Source: Nevskia sp. (lineage in GTDB: Bacteria > Pseudomonadota > Gammaproteobacteria > Nevskiales > Nevskiaceae). From it: a DNA stretch of 36,714 nt. How positions within the stretch are numbered: position 1 is the first letter of the stretch; every line of letters begins with the position of its first letter. Positions 25,425-32,590 of this stretch are shown one piece after another. A program made the translations under genes and the position numbers. The notes beneath the pieces were generated by a model. It was not told where the DNA came from. It was given only the letters and a program-made list of their open reading frames with translations, and did not search any database. Where the stretch lies: positions 1-36,714 of the forward strand of contig JAQGNU010000088.1 of the NCBI GenBank assembly GCA_028291645.1, read 5' to 3'.

Positions 25425-26531
25425 ATGTCTGTTACCGCCCCCGAAGTCAAACAACGGTTAGTCTCGGCTGACTCCCACGTCTATTTTTCCGGAGATTGGA
25501 TCAAACAGCGCTTGCGCAAGGACTTGCATAAAGTCTGGGACGAGGGGATGGCCAAGGCCGCGGACTACAACGAGAAAGTCCAGCGCGCCGGGCAGCCGCA
25601 ACTGCACATGGAGGACTTTGTCGATCCAGAGGCATCAAAGGATCTGGGCTACAAGGAGCCGGCAGCCAAGATCGCGGCGATGGATCGCGACGGTGTCCTG
25701 GCGGAAGTGATCTTCCCGGAAGTCGGCGGCGCCGCCGTCTGCCATCCGGCGCTGATGGGCAACGACTGGAAGGAGATGTTCAAGGGCTACAACCAGTCGA
25801 TGGCGGATTTTGCCGCGTACAATCCGGATCGCTTGCTGTGTGCCTACCAGCTGCCCCTGATGGATATCGATTTCGCCGTCAAGGAAGTCACCCGGCTCGC
25901 CAAAGATCACAAGGCGCGTTGCGTTCAACTGACGCCGTTCCCGAGTGACAGTGGTCTGCCGGACTTTCAGGACAAGGTCTACGAGCCACTGTGGAAGACG
26001 ATCGAAGAGACCGGCTTGACGATCATGAACCACCTGGAACTCAGGGCCAGCCTGTGGGACGTTTTCCGTCGCGATCCGACGCCGCAAAAGGGCATCTTCA
26101 CCGGGCTTGCGTGGGCGCCTCTGGCGGAGGCGATCTGTTTCTGGATTCTGACCGGAACGCTGGAAAAGTATCCGAAGATGAAGGTGATATTCGTCGAACC
26201 GGGACTCGGCTGGCTACCCTGGTTCTTCGAGTCGGTGCTGGATCCGCGCATGCACCTGCACTATGAGTTCCCAGGCGTGAAGCGTCTGCCGAGCGAGACG
26301 TTTCGTGCGCAATGCGGCGCAACGTTCATGTACGAGCCGAAAGGGCTGAAGGCCTGCTATGACTTCTTCGGCGCCGAATGCCTGTACTGGTCGACCGATT
26401 TCCCACATCCGGCGACGTGCTGGCCGAATTCACAGAAGCAGGTGATCAGCCAATTCGCGGAAGCCGGTATTCCGGAAGGCGACCGTCGCCAGATCATTTG
26501 CGACAATGCGCTGAAGACGTTTGGTCTTTAA
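25425..26531 (+). CDS. Amidohydrolase-family protein (COG2159 type)
   Basis: A 368-residue TIM-barrel protein of the Amidohydrolase_2 group, which includes ACMSD-type decarboxylases and hydrolases. It begins VSADSHVYFSGDW, where the usual N-terminal His-x-His metal pair is Asp-x-His, as in many uncharacterised members. Further family segments are EVIFPEVGG, NHLELRASLW, VIFVEPGLGWLPWFFES and the C-terminal STDFPHPATCWPNS, whose Asp is the conserved metal or catalytic residue. GAGGAGG lies about seven bases before ATG 25425. Its promoter is operator O3. It probably hydrolyses or decarboxylates a pathway intermediate in the cytoplasm. Confidence 0.85.
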   Translation: MSVTAPEVKQRLVSADSHVYFSGDWIKQRLRKDLHKVWDEGMAKAADYNEKVQRAGQPQLHMEDFVDPEASKDLGYKEPAAKIAAMDRDGVLAEVIFPEVGGAAVCHPALMGNDWKEMFKGYNQSMADFAAYNPDRLLCAYQLPLMDIDFAVKEVTRLAKDHKARCVQLTPFPSDSGLPDFQDKVYEPLWKTIEETGLTIMNHLELRASLWDVFRRDPTPQKGIFTGLAWAPLAEAICFWILTGTLEKYPKMKVIFVEPGLGWLPWFFESVLDPRMHLHYEFPGVKRLPSETFRAQCGATFMYEPKGLKACYDFFGAECLYWSTDFPHPATCWPNSQKQVISQFAEAGIPEGDRRQIICDNALKTFGL

Positions 26532-26586
26532 CGCCCCTCCGGCTGCGTGCCACCCGCGTCAATTATCGAGATTGGCGCGAGCGGTC

Positions 26587-26609
26587 GCCGCTTCCGCCGT
26601 TGAAGCGGC
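26587..26609. terminator. Hairpin between convergent amidohydrolase and TetR genes
   Basis: GCCGCTTC (26587-26594) and GAAGCGGC (26602-26609) form an eight-pair stem with a seven-base loop; GCGG and CCGC outside can extend it past a small bulge. There is no clear T-run. It fits a bidirectional transcription end in the 108-base convergent gap. Confidence 0.5.
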
Positions 26610-26639
26610 CGCCCCTTCGTAGTTGGTTCGACCGAACTT

Positions 26640-27248
26640 CTACAATCCGGAGAGCATGATCTGCAGTGCCATCTTGACGTGGTGCAGATGGGTGCTCAGG
26701 TTCCGAACCTTGCGTTCGAAAACGTTTTCCATCGACAGCCCGGTGATGCAACAGTGCGCAAAAGTCAGGGCTTCGCGGATCTTGGCATCGCTGATCTTGG
26801 TATCGTGGAACACGTCACGGATGACTTTCAAATGGGCGCGTCCGCGACGCTGCTCCCATGCCCGCACCGGATGTGTCTCGTCGCCGCGCGTCGCCAGCAG
26901 AATCTCCACTGAAACCCAGCAGTAATCGCTCTGGTAATGAACCCACATGCGTTCTACGAAGTGATGAATGCGATCGGCCATGGACCCAGTGTGAAGTTCA
27001 GGTACGTCCATGACTTCGATGAACCGGTTATAGGCTAAGGCCAGAATCGCTTCGAGGATTTCTTCCTTCGATCTGAAATGATGCTGTGCTGCACCCCAGG
27101 TCATGTCGACGCGCTGCGCGATGCGACTCGAACTCGCAGCGGCGAAGCCGCCTTCCTTGATCAACTCGATCGTGGCGTTTATGAGTTTCTCGCGGGTACG
27201 TTGAGCTTTGAGCGCCTGATGGCCCAGCGGAACATTCGTTTTGATCAT
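26640..27248 (-). CDS. TetR-family regulator, copy 1 of the regulon pair
   Basis: A 202-residue TetR protein. The N-terminal HTH is RTREKLINATIELIKEGGFA, then ASSSRIAQRVDMTWGAAQHH with recognition helix TWGAAQHHF. The ligand domain (FIEVMDVPELHTGSMADRIH onwards) is divergent from other TetR proteins but aligns along its length with the second TetR at 35757. ATG 27248 is preferred; the frame is open to 27302 but those residues overlap the operator. Operator O4 lies 23 bases upstream between this gene and the divergent DapB-like operon, so it probably represses both itself and the operon until an effector binds. Confidence 0.85.
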   Translation of the reverse strand: MIKTNVPLGHQALKAQRTREKLINATIELIKEGGFAAASSSRIAQRVDMTWGAAQHHFRSKEEILEAILALAYNRFIEVMDVPELHTGSMADRIHHFVERMWVHYQSDYCWVSVEILLATRGDETHPVRAWEQRRGRAHLKVIRDVFHDTKISDAKIREALTFAHCCITGLSMENVFERKVRNLSTHLHHVKMALQIMLSGL

Positions 27249-27270
27249 TTTTGATTCTAGTCCCTTATAA

Positions 27271-27307
27271 AAAACATTTTGACACAAATCTTTCTGCGCC
27301 ATACCAT
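27271..27307 (+). promoter_or_regulatory. Regulon operator O4 fused to the DapB-EXPERA-DapB promoter
   Basis: AAAACATTT (27271-27279), spacer TGACAC and AAATCTTTC (27286-27294): the left arm is perfect, the right arm has two mismatches. TTGACA (27279-27284) is the -35 and TACCAT (27302-27307) follows after 17 bases. On the other strand a TATAAG lies at 27267-27262, close to the TetR start, so one operator can control both directions. Confidence 0.7.
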
Positions 27308-27357
27308 ACGGCGACCAAAGAATAAATCACCCGCGGCAGTGGGAGGAGAGCGAATAA

Positions 27358-27417
27358 ATGCGTATACAAGCAAGGTGGACACGCTTCCGTCCGCCGTCCC
27401 CACTGCTGCAATCTTGA
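27358..27417 (+). CDS. Possible 19-codon leader peptide
   Basis: ATG 27358 follows a strong GGGAGGAGAG ribosome-binding site and opens a 19-residue frame rich in Arg and Pro (MRIQARWTRF, then RPPSPLLQS), ending at TGA 27415-27417. The following gene starts at ATG 27426 in another frame and has no ribosome-binding site of its own. Translation of the leader could deliver ribosomes to that start. Alternatively it is not conserved and the downstream gene begins at an in-frame GTG (27339 or 27372). Confidence 0.4.
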   Translation: MRIQARWTRFRPPSPLLQS

Positions 27418-27425
27418 GCCGCGGC

Positions 27426-28511
27426 ATGCCCCGACTTCGTGTCATTCAATGCGGTACTGGTATTGCAGGTAAACAGGCGCTGCGCGCAATTCTGACCAAC
27501 AAGTCACTCGAACTGGTCGGTCTGCAGGTACATAGTGCCGCCAACGCCGGTCGCAAGGCTACAGACATCGCTGGTATGCCGGACCCGTGCTGTGATGTTT
27601 TTGCGACGAATGACCTCGGCAACCTGTCCCGGCTCGAAGCGGACATTGTCTGCTACATGATGCTGGTCCCCGACGTCGATGCCATTTGCACGTTTCTCGC
27701 ATCCGGCAAGAGTGTCGTCACCACTGCCGGCCTGATGTGGCCAGCCTGGGCTGACGAAACCAGCATGCGCCGCTTGGAAGAGGCCTGCCGGCAAGGCAAG
27801 GCATCGTTTTACGCGACCGGCATCAACCCGGGCTGGGCCGATGAAATCCTGCCGCTGACGATGTCGGTGATGTGTCGCGAAATCCGGCAGATTCATATTC
27901 GAGAATACGCAGACTGTTCGAAGTACCCGGCGCCGCACATCATCAGCGTGATGGGCTTCGGCAAGCCGCTCGAGGACATACACGCCGGGCGGCTGCCGGA
28001 TATGGCGATCATGCGCGAGTTTTTCACGCAGACCGTCGCGGCATTGGCGCACGGCCTGAAGCTCAAGCTGGACGACATCACCGAGTCGCGCGAGTTTGTG
28101 ATGGCCCCGCGCGCCTACGATATCGCCGCCGGTCATGTGCCGAAAGGCACGATCGCCGGCCAGCGCTGGCGCTGGCAGGGCATCGCAGCGGGGGTGGCGC
28201 GTATCGTTCAGGATACGTACTGGATCACCGCTTTCGATCTGGGCGAAGGCTGGCCGCAGGCTGCTGACGCGAGCAACGATACGCAGTGGCGGGTGACGAT
28301 CGAGGGCACGCCTTCGCTGCGTTGCACTTTCGAGCCCCGCTACACTTTTTCCGAGCAGGCGCTCAGCGGCGTGCCGGACTTCAATCCTTCGGGCCTGGCT
28401 ACGGCGATGGCGGCAGTCAACAGTCTGAAGCCGGTGCACGAGGCGCGCAGCGGCGTGCTGACGAGCGCCGATCTTCCGCTGCCGCGCAGTCATCAACTTG
28501 CCCATGGCTGA
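27426..28511 (+). CDS. DapB-like NAD(P)-dependent oxidoreductase, copy 1
   Basis: A 361-residue protein of the family annotated as dihydrodipicolinate-reductase-like or NAD(P)H-dependent amine dehydrogenase. The Rossmann loop is VIQCGTGIAGKQAL (5-18); ASGKSVVTTAGLMWPA and FYATGINPGWADEILPLTMS are family hallmarks. The start at 27426 is set by alignment with copy 2 (29000 region); no ribosome-binding site lies before it. Its stop overlaps the start of the EXPERA gene by eight bases. It reads from the O4 promoter. The reaction is unknown; relatives act on amines or keto acids. Confidence 0.82.
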   Translation: MPRLRVIQCGTGIAGKQALRAILTNKSLELVGLQVHSAANAGRKATDIAGMPDPCCDVFATNDLGNLSRLEADIVCYMMLVPDVDAICTFLASGKSVVTTAGLMWPAWADETSMRRLEEACRQGKASFYATGINPGWADEILPLTMSVMCREIRQIHIREYADCSKYPAPHIISVMGFGKPLEDIHAGRLPDMAIMREFFTQTVAALAHGLKLKLDDITESREFVMAPRAYDIAAGHVPKGTIAGQRWRWQGIAAGVARIVQDTYWITAFDLGEGWPQAADASNDTQWRVTIEGTPSLRCTFEPRYTFSEQALSGVPDFNPSGLATAMAAVNSLKPVHEARSGVLTSADLPLPRSHQLAHG

Positions 28512-28998
28512 TCGCAGGCGCTACCGGGCGTACGACGCATTTTTCATTGCCGCATTCGGCATGTTCGTGCTGGTCGCCTTCGTGCACGAGCCGCTGTTCT
28601 ATCTCTACTGCGGCTGGGATGGCCTGCGCCACGATTCCTGCACCAACGCGACGGTTGCGCAAATCTGGAAGAGCTATGCGAAGGCCGATCCGGTGTATTT
28701 CGACATGCCGTTATGGATGGCGCTGATGATCGGCTTCGATAGCATCTTGCTGAGTCCGTTCTACGTCTACGCAATCTATGCCTTCGCCACCGGGCGCGTC
28801 GATACCCCGCTGTTCCGCGCCGTGGGCTACACGGTAAGCGGGGCGCTGATCTACGCCATGGTGCTGTACCTGACGTGGGAAGTGATCAGTGCAAAGCAGT
28901 ACGGCACGTCTTTGCTTCCGGTGATCGGCTACAACCTGCCCTGGGGCCTGGTCCCGCTGCTGCTGGTAATACGCCTTTATCACGGAGGGAAAGCGTGA
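28504..28998 (+). CDS. EXPERA-domain membrane protein (TMEM97/EBP-like)
   Basis: A 164-residue integral membrane protein with four predicted helices (about 12-32, 70-95, 103-125, 139-158). The segment ADPVYFDMPLWMALMIGFDS (61-80), followed by LSPFYVYAIYAFATGRVDTP, matches the EXPERA pattern shared by eukaryotic TMEM97/MAC30, TM6SF and the sterol isomerase EBP. Those proteins bind or convert sterols, so a bacterial version in this operon may bind a steroid-like compound. It overlaps the preceding gene by eight bases and shares GTGA with the following one, so all three are translationally coupled. The family call is from pattern memory; enzymatic activity is not shown. Confidence 0.7.
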   Translation: MADRRRYRAYDAFFIAAFGMFVLVAFVHEPLFYLYCGWDGLRHDSCTNATVAQIWKSYAKADPVYFDMPLWMALMIGFDSILLSPFYVYAIYAFATGRVDTPLFRAVGYTVSGALIYAMVLYLTWEVISAKQYGTSLLPVIGYNLPWGLVPLLLVIRLYHGGKA

Positions 28999-30074
28999 CG
29001 AAAAAATATCGGGTGATTCAATATGCCACCGGCGGCGCGGGCAAGCATGCAGTCGCCGGCATCGTCGGGCATCCACAACTCGATCTTGTCGGGCTGCTGG
29101 TGCATAGCAAGGACAAAGTCGGCCTCGACGCCGGTGCGATCTCCGGCATCGGACCGGTGGGTATCACCGCGACCGACGACATCGAAAAAATCGTAGCGCT
29201 GCCGGCGGACTGCGTCTCCTACATGGCGCTGTGGCCCGATGTCGACCTGATCTGCCGCTTTCTCGAATCGGGCAAGAATGTGGTGACGACCTCGGGCCTG
29301 CTGTATCCGAAGTTCTTCGGCCCGGCGCTGGTGGAGCGGTTGGAGAAGGCCTGCGCAAAGGGCGCGACTTCGGTCCATGGCACCGGCGTCAACCCGGGCT
29401 TTTCCGGCGAGGTCTTGCCGCTCACCATGTCGGTGATGAGCCGTCGCATCGACCAGATCTTTGTTCGTGAGTTTGCCGACTTCCGCACCTACAACTCGCC
29501 GGAGCTGAACCACGACATGCTGGGATTCGGCCGGACGATCGAGGATGTGCGCGGGCACAAGCACCCGAACTTCGACCTGATGATGCAGTTTTTCCACCAG
29601 TCCATCGCGATGGTGGCCGATGGTCTGGGCATGCCGCTCGAACGGATCGAGCAGACCGAGGAATACGGCCTCACCGCAGCGGGAACGCAGATTGAATCCG
29701 GACCGGTGCCGGCGGGCACCATCGGCGGCATCAAGACGCGTTTCTCCGGCATCGTCGGCGGGCGGCCGATGATCGTTATTCAACTGGTTTGGGTAGCGAC
29801 CTATGATCTGGGCGAGGGCTGGCCGTCGCCGCAGGATGCGAGCAACCACACCCAGTGGAGCGTCACCATCGAAGGCGAGCCGTCGCTGCGCTGCGTGTTC
29901 GAACAGGCGTCCAGCTTCGAACACAAGAACGCCAACGAATCGCACACCGCGCCCGCGATGATCTGCACGGCGATGCATGCCGTGAATGCGATTCCCTACG
30001 TCTGCGATGCGGCGCCCGGCATCCGCACGTTTCTGGACTTGCCGCTGATGGCCGGACGTTACGCCGTGCGTTGA
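28995..30074 (+). CDS. DapB-like NAD(P)-dependent oxidoreductase, copy 2
   Basis: A 359-residue paralogue of the enzyme at 27426. VIQYATGGAGKHAV is the cofactor loop; ESGKNVVTTSGLLYPKFFGP and SVHGTGINPGFSGEVLPLTM mirror copy 1, as does YDLGEGWPSPQDASNHTQWS. GTG 28995 overlaps the EXPERA stop (GTGA) and has GGAGGGA seven bases upstream. Copies 1 and 2 differ enough that they may form a heteromer or act on successive intermediates. No signal peptide. Confidence 0.85.
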   Translation: MTKKYRVIQYATGGAGKHAVAGIVGHPQLDLVGLLVHSKDKVGLDAGAISGIGPVGITATDDIEKIVALPADCVSYMALWPDVDLICRFLESGKNVVTTSGLLYPKFFGPALVERLEKACAKGATSVHGTGVNPGFSGEVLPLTMSVMSRRIDQIFVREFADFRTYNSPELNHDMLGFGRTIEDVRGHKHPNFDLMMQFFHQSIAMVADGLGMPLERIEQTEEYGLTAAGTQIESGPVPAGTIGGIKTRFSGIVGGRPMIVIQLVWVATYDLGEGWPSPQDASNHTQWSVTIEGEPSLRCVFEQASSFEHKNANESHTAPAMICTAMHAVNAIPYVCDAAPGIRTFLDLPLMAGRYAVR

Positions 30075-30228
30075 CGTTGTGGCATCCGGTGAACGCGCGC
30101 TGTTGATGTAGAACCTGATCGAAACCTTGGACTGCAGCTAGCGAAGACTCCGCGTTCGCGCGGCGAAGATCGACTGCGACCAGCCAGCGCTCAACTGCAG
30201 CGAAGCTCTGTTCGCGCAGTCGCGCGGC
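30075..30228. repeat. Imperfect direct repeat between convergent genes
   Basis: The gap between the DapB-like and P450 genes holds two related blocks beginning ACTGCAGC, near 30131 and 30194, each followed by GCGAAG or GAAGCTC and TTCGCGC. No gene or clear terminator is visible. Confidence 0.35.
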
Positions 30229-31428
30229 TTACCGATGCAGCCGCAGTCGCAGCGACTTCATGCTGGTGATTGCCGCGTAGGGCTGCCACTCGATCCGCTG
30301 TTCCAGCAGTTCGATGCGGCGCACGTGCCGGCTGCAGACTTCGAAGAAAGCCTGCAGCTGCGCGCGCGCCAGCGCCTGGCCCAGGCAGAAGTGCGGGCCC
30401 AGGCTAAACGTGAAGTGGCGCTGCGGCGCGCGCGACAGGTCGGGCTGGTCGGCGTGTTCGAACGCGCGCGGATCGCGATTCGGTGCCGGGACCGGCACGA
30501 TCACCGGCTCGCCGGCCGCGAAACGCACGCCGCAGAACTCGCCATCCTGCTTCGCCACCTTGTTGGCGATCAGCGTGTTCGGCGGATACAGGCGCAGGTT
30601 TTCCTCGACGAAAGCGGCCACGCGCGCAGGCTCTGCGCGCAGCGCGTCCAACAGTTCCGGGTGTCGTGCGAGCAGTAGCAGGCCAGTCGACATCGAACTC
30701 GCAGTCGACTCGATCGCACCGATGAACAGGTTGAGGAACAGCACGATCACCTCGTCCTCGCTCAGTGTCTGCTGGCTGTCTTCCACGTCCAGCAGACGCG
30801 CCAGCAGATCGTTGCGCGGCTTGATCCGACGTTCGCGGATCTGTGTGGCGACGAAGGCGAGCAGCTCGCTGAAGATCTGGTTGGTGCGCTGCACGATCTG
30901 CGGCGTGACCTCGCGACCGAAGGCCTTGGCCTGGCCCTCGCGCACCAGCGCGTCGACGCGCGCGCGGTCGCCTACGTCGATGCCCAAGTATTCGCCGATG
31001 ACTTCGAGCGGCAGCTGGCTGGTAATCGGCTGCAGCACGTCGACGTCGCGGTCGAACAGCGGTTCCAGCATTGCCGGCAAGCGCCGTTCCACTACGCCGC
31101 GCACAAATTGCACCTGCTGGTGGCCGAGCGCTTTCAACACCAGGCTGCGCACACGCAGATGCTCGGCGCCGCCCATCGCACCGAGCGCCTGCCGACGGAA
31201 CTCGTACAGCGCATCGCCGGGTTTGAAGCCGCGCCGTGCGAGCAGCGAGATGCCTTCGTTGACGAACAGGCCGGACAACAGCAGCGCGCTGACGTCGGCA
31301 TGACGCAGGATGAGCTTGCTGCCGTCGTTGGTGATGGCGACGCGCGTCTGCTCGCGCAAGTCGGCCAGCACCGGCGACGGGTTCTGCCAGAACGCGGGAT
31401 CGCGCAGGTCCAGTTCGGGCAGCGTCAT
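30229..31428 (-). CDS. Cytochrome P450
   Basis: A 399-residue soluble bacterial P450. The haem loop FSLGPHFCLG (341-350) gives the thiolate C348, and E276-x-x-R279 is the K-helix pair. The I-helix reads FIGAIESTASS (235-245), where the usual GxDT has E240 and S241, so the proton-relay threonine position is serine. It would insert oxygen into an unactivated C-H bond; the partner ferredoxin and reductase are not obvious nearby. Its ATG overlaps the stop of a small upstream ORF (ATGA), and a palindrome lies in the putative promoter. Confidence 0.92.
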   Translation of the reverse strand: MTLPELDLRDPAFWQNPSPVLADLREQTRVAITNDGSKLILRHADVSALLLSGLFVNEGISLLARRGFKPGDALYEFRRQALGAMGGAEHLRVRSLVLKALGHQQVQFVRGVVERRLPAMLEPLFDRDVDVLQPITSQLPLEVIGEYLGIDVGDRARVDALVREGQAKAFGREVTPQIVQRTNQIFSELLAFVATQIRERRIKPRNDLLARLLDVEDSQQTLSEDEVIVLFLNLFIGAIESTASSMSTGLLLLARHPELLDALRAEPARVAAFVEENLRLYPPNTLIANKVAKQDGEFCGVRFAAGEPVIVPVPAPNRDPRAFEHADQPDLSRAPQRHFTFSLGPHFCLGQALARAQLQAFFEVCSRHVRRIELLEQRIEWQPYAAITSMKSLRLRLHR

Positions 31429-31580
31429 GCCGCCGTTCCCGGCGAACCGCTGTCTGCGGCTGCACGCTCGGCGATCAGCGCCGGGCAGCGGTGGCTGCGC
31501 GCGCAGGACGCGCCGCGCACTGCGGACTGCGTGATCGTCCGGTATGCGCCCAGCATGGGACTGCGGATGCCTTGTTTCAT
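31425..31580 (-). CDS. Small ORF coupled to the P450 gene
   Basis: A 51-residue frame from ATG 31580, preceded by GAGGAGACGAA (an excellent ribosome-binding site). Its TGA (31427-31425) overlaps the P450 ATG (31428-31426) in the classic ATGA arrangement, and the P450 itself has no separate good site. The peptide is basic, with SCARSHRCP at 25-33 (two cysteines five residues apart). It resembles no ferredoxin or known family. It may be a real partner peptide or only a translational lead for the P450. Confidence 0.5.
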   Translation of the reverse strand: MKQGIRSPMLGAYRTITQSAVRGASCARSHRCPALIAERAAADSGSPGTAA

Positions 31581-31660
31581 TTCGTCTCCTCGCGCGAGCA
31601 CCTCGGCGCGCGACGTGCGCCGGCGCGAAAACCTCGTTGCGGTCCGCGGATATTTAATGC

Positions 31661-31687
31661 AAGTATATCTTGACTGAGTAGTCAAGA
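31661..31687. promoter_or_regulatory. Palindromic operator upstream of the P450 gene
   Basis: TCTTGACT (31668-31675) and AGTCAAGA (31680-31687) are perfect inverted repeats around GAGT. On the minus strand TATACT (31667-31662) directly follows and could be the -10 of the P450 promoter. TTGAC-N-GTCAA sites are common for TetR-type repressors. It differs from the regulon operator, so another regulator is likely. Confidence 0.5.
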
Positions 31688-31696
31688 CGTGAAACT

Positions 31697-31992
31697 AAAT
31701 GGTCGCAGCGTCCACAAGCGATGATGCCGCTGGCGATCACTTCGGTGCTGTGCGAGACGCTGATGGTCGGGCTCGGCATCGGCCTGAAGGCGGCCACGCT
31801 GCCGGTGGTGGCGTTGGTCGGCGTCACGCTGGCAGCCAGCGTCGTCACCTGGGCGTGGTTGCCGATCAAGTTCCAGGCCAGCATGGGGCGCTGCTGACTT
31901 TCATGTTTCTGAGAAACATGATCGGCGCGCTGGTGCCGATTCCGGCGCTGTCGCACTTCCTGCTGCAGACTCAACACGTGCGCAAGACCTGA
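31697..31992 (+). pseudogene. Decayed C-terminus of an RND/MMPL transporter
   Basis: One frame gives MMPLAITSVLCETLMVGLGI, then GLKAATLPVVALVG and VTLAASVVTWAWLPIKFQAS, ending at TGA 31895. A second frame continues GALLTFMFLRNMIGALVPIP, ALSHFLLQTQHVRKT to TGA 31992. Together they are the last membrane helices of the RND transporters normally encoded with DUF1329/DUF1302. One G appears lost in the ATGGGG run near 31883, and the GxGVDYGIYI segment with the following loop is deleted between VALVG and VTLAA. Everything N-terminal is missing. Confidence 0.75.
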
Positions 31993-32089
31993 GGGCACAC
32001 TGCAGCACTCGAATCATCGCGGGGGAGCTGAACATGCTCCCTCGTTTTGCCCAGAGCGTGATCAATGCAATTGAATACCGGAGCAGACC

Positions 32090-32509
32090 ATGAGCCAGGA
32101 GCAACGCAACAAGCAGTTGGTGCGAGACTTCATCGACGCGCTCAATCGCGGCGATGTCGCCGCCATCGCCGACGCCTATACCGACGATGGCTACTGCCTG
32201 ACGATGGGCAATACGCTGATCTCGGGCAAGTTCGGCAAGGCGCAGGTGCGCCAGGCGGCGGGGTTGATCTACCAGGCGTTTCCGCAAGGCATTCATTTCA
32301 CCATCGATGCGATGACCGCCGAAGGCGAGCGCGTCGCGCTGGAGGCGCACTCGGAAGGACTGCATGCCTCCGGGCGCACCTACACCAACCAGTATCATTT
32401 CCTGTTCGAGTTCCGCGACGGCCAGTTGGCGGTGCTGAAGGAATACATGGACACCGAACGCGTGACGGAGATTCTTTGCGGTGGACAACGGCGGCCGGCG
32501 GGCGCATAG
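32090..32509 (+). CDS. SnoaL/NTF2-like protein (ketosteroid-isomerase-related fold)
   Basis: A 139-residue single-domain protein: NKQLVRDFIDALNRGDVAAI, YTDDGYCLTMGN, VALEAHSEGLHASGRTYTNQ, then YHFLFEFRDGQLAVLKEYMD. This is the cone-shaped NTF2/SnoaL fold, used by isomerases, hydrolases and lyases of polyketides, terpenes and steroids. A GGAG lies about eight bases before ATG 32090. It stands 82 bases upstream of the atypical SDR copy 2 and is probably co-transcribed with it. The reaction cannot be assigned. Confidence 0.85.
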   Translation: MSQEQRNKQLVRDFIDALNRGDVAAIADAYTDDGYCLTMGNTLISGKFGKAQVRQAAGLIYQAFPQGIHFTIDAMTAEGERVALEAHSEGLHASGRTYTNQYHFLFEFRDGQLAVLKEYMDTERVTEILCGGQRRPAGA

Positions 32510-32590
32510 CGGCTCGGAGCATCGCTGTGAAACCATTTACGACATTGCCGCGATGATCTGCGGTGCGCGGTCCACGAACTGGAGTTGCCT

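Noticed and set aside
27504-29978. Minus-strand frames of 333 and 332 codons opposite the DapB-like genes
   Set aside because: They resemble each other only because the sense genes are paralogues; no ribosome-binding sites.
31901-31921. Perfect palindrome TCATGTTTCT-G-AGAAACATGA
   Set aside because: It falls inside the coding remnant of the RND transporter (FMFLRNM), where the codons alone explain it, and no start codon follows.
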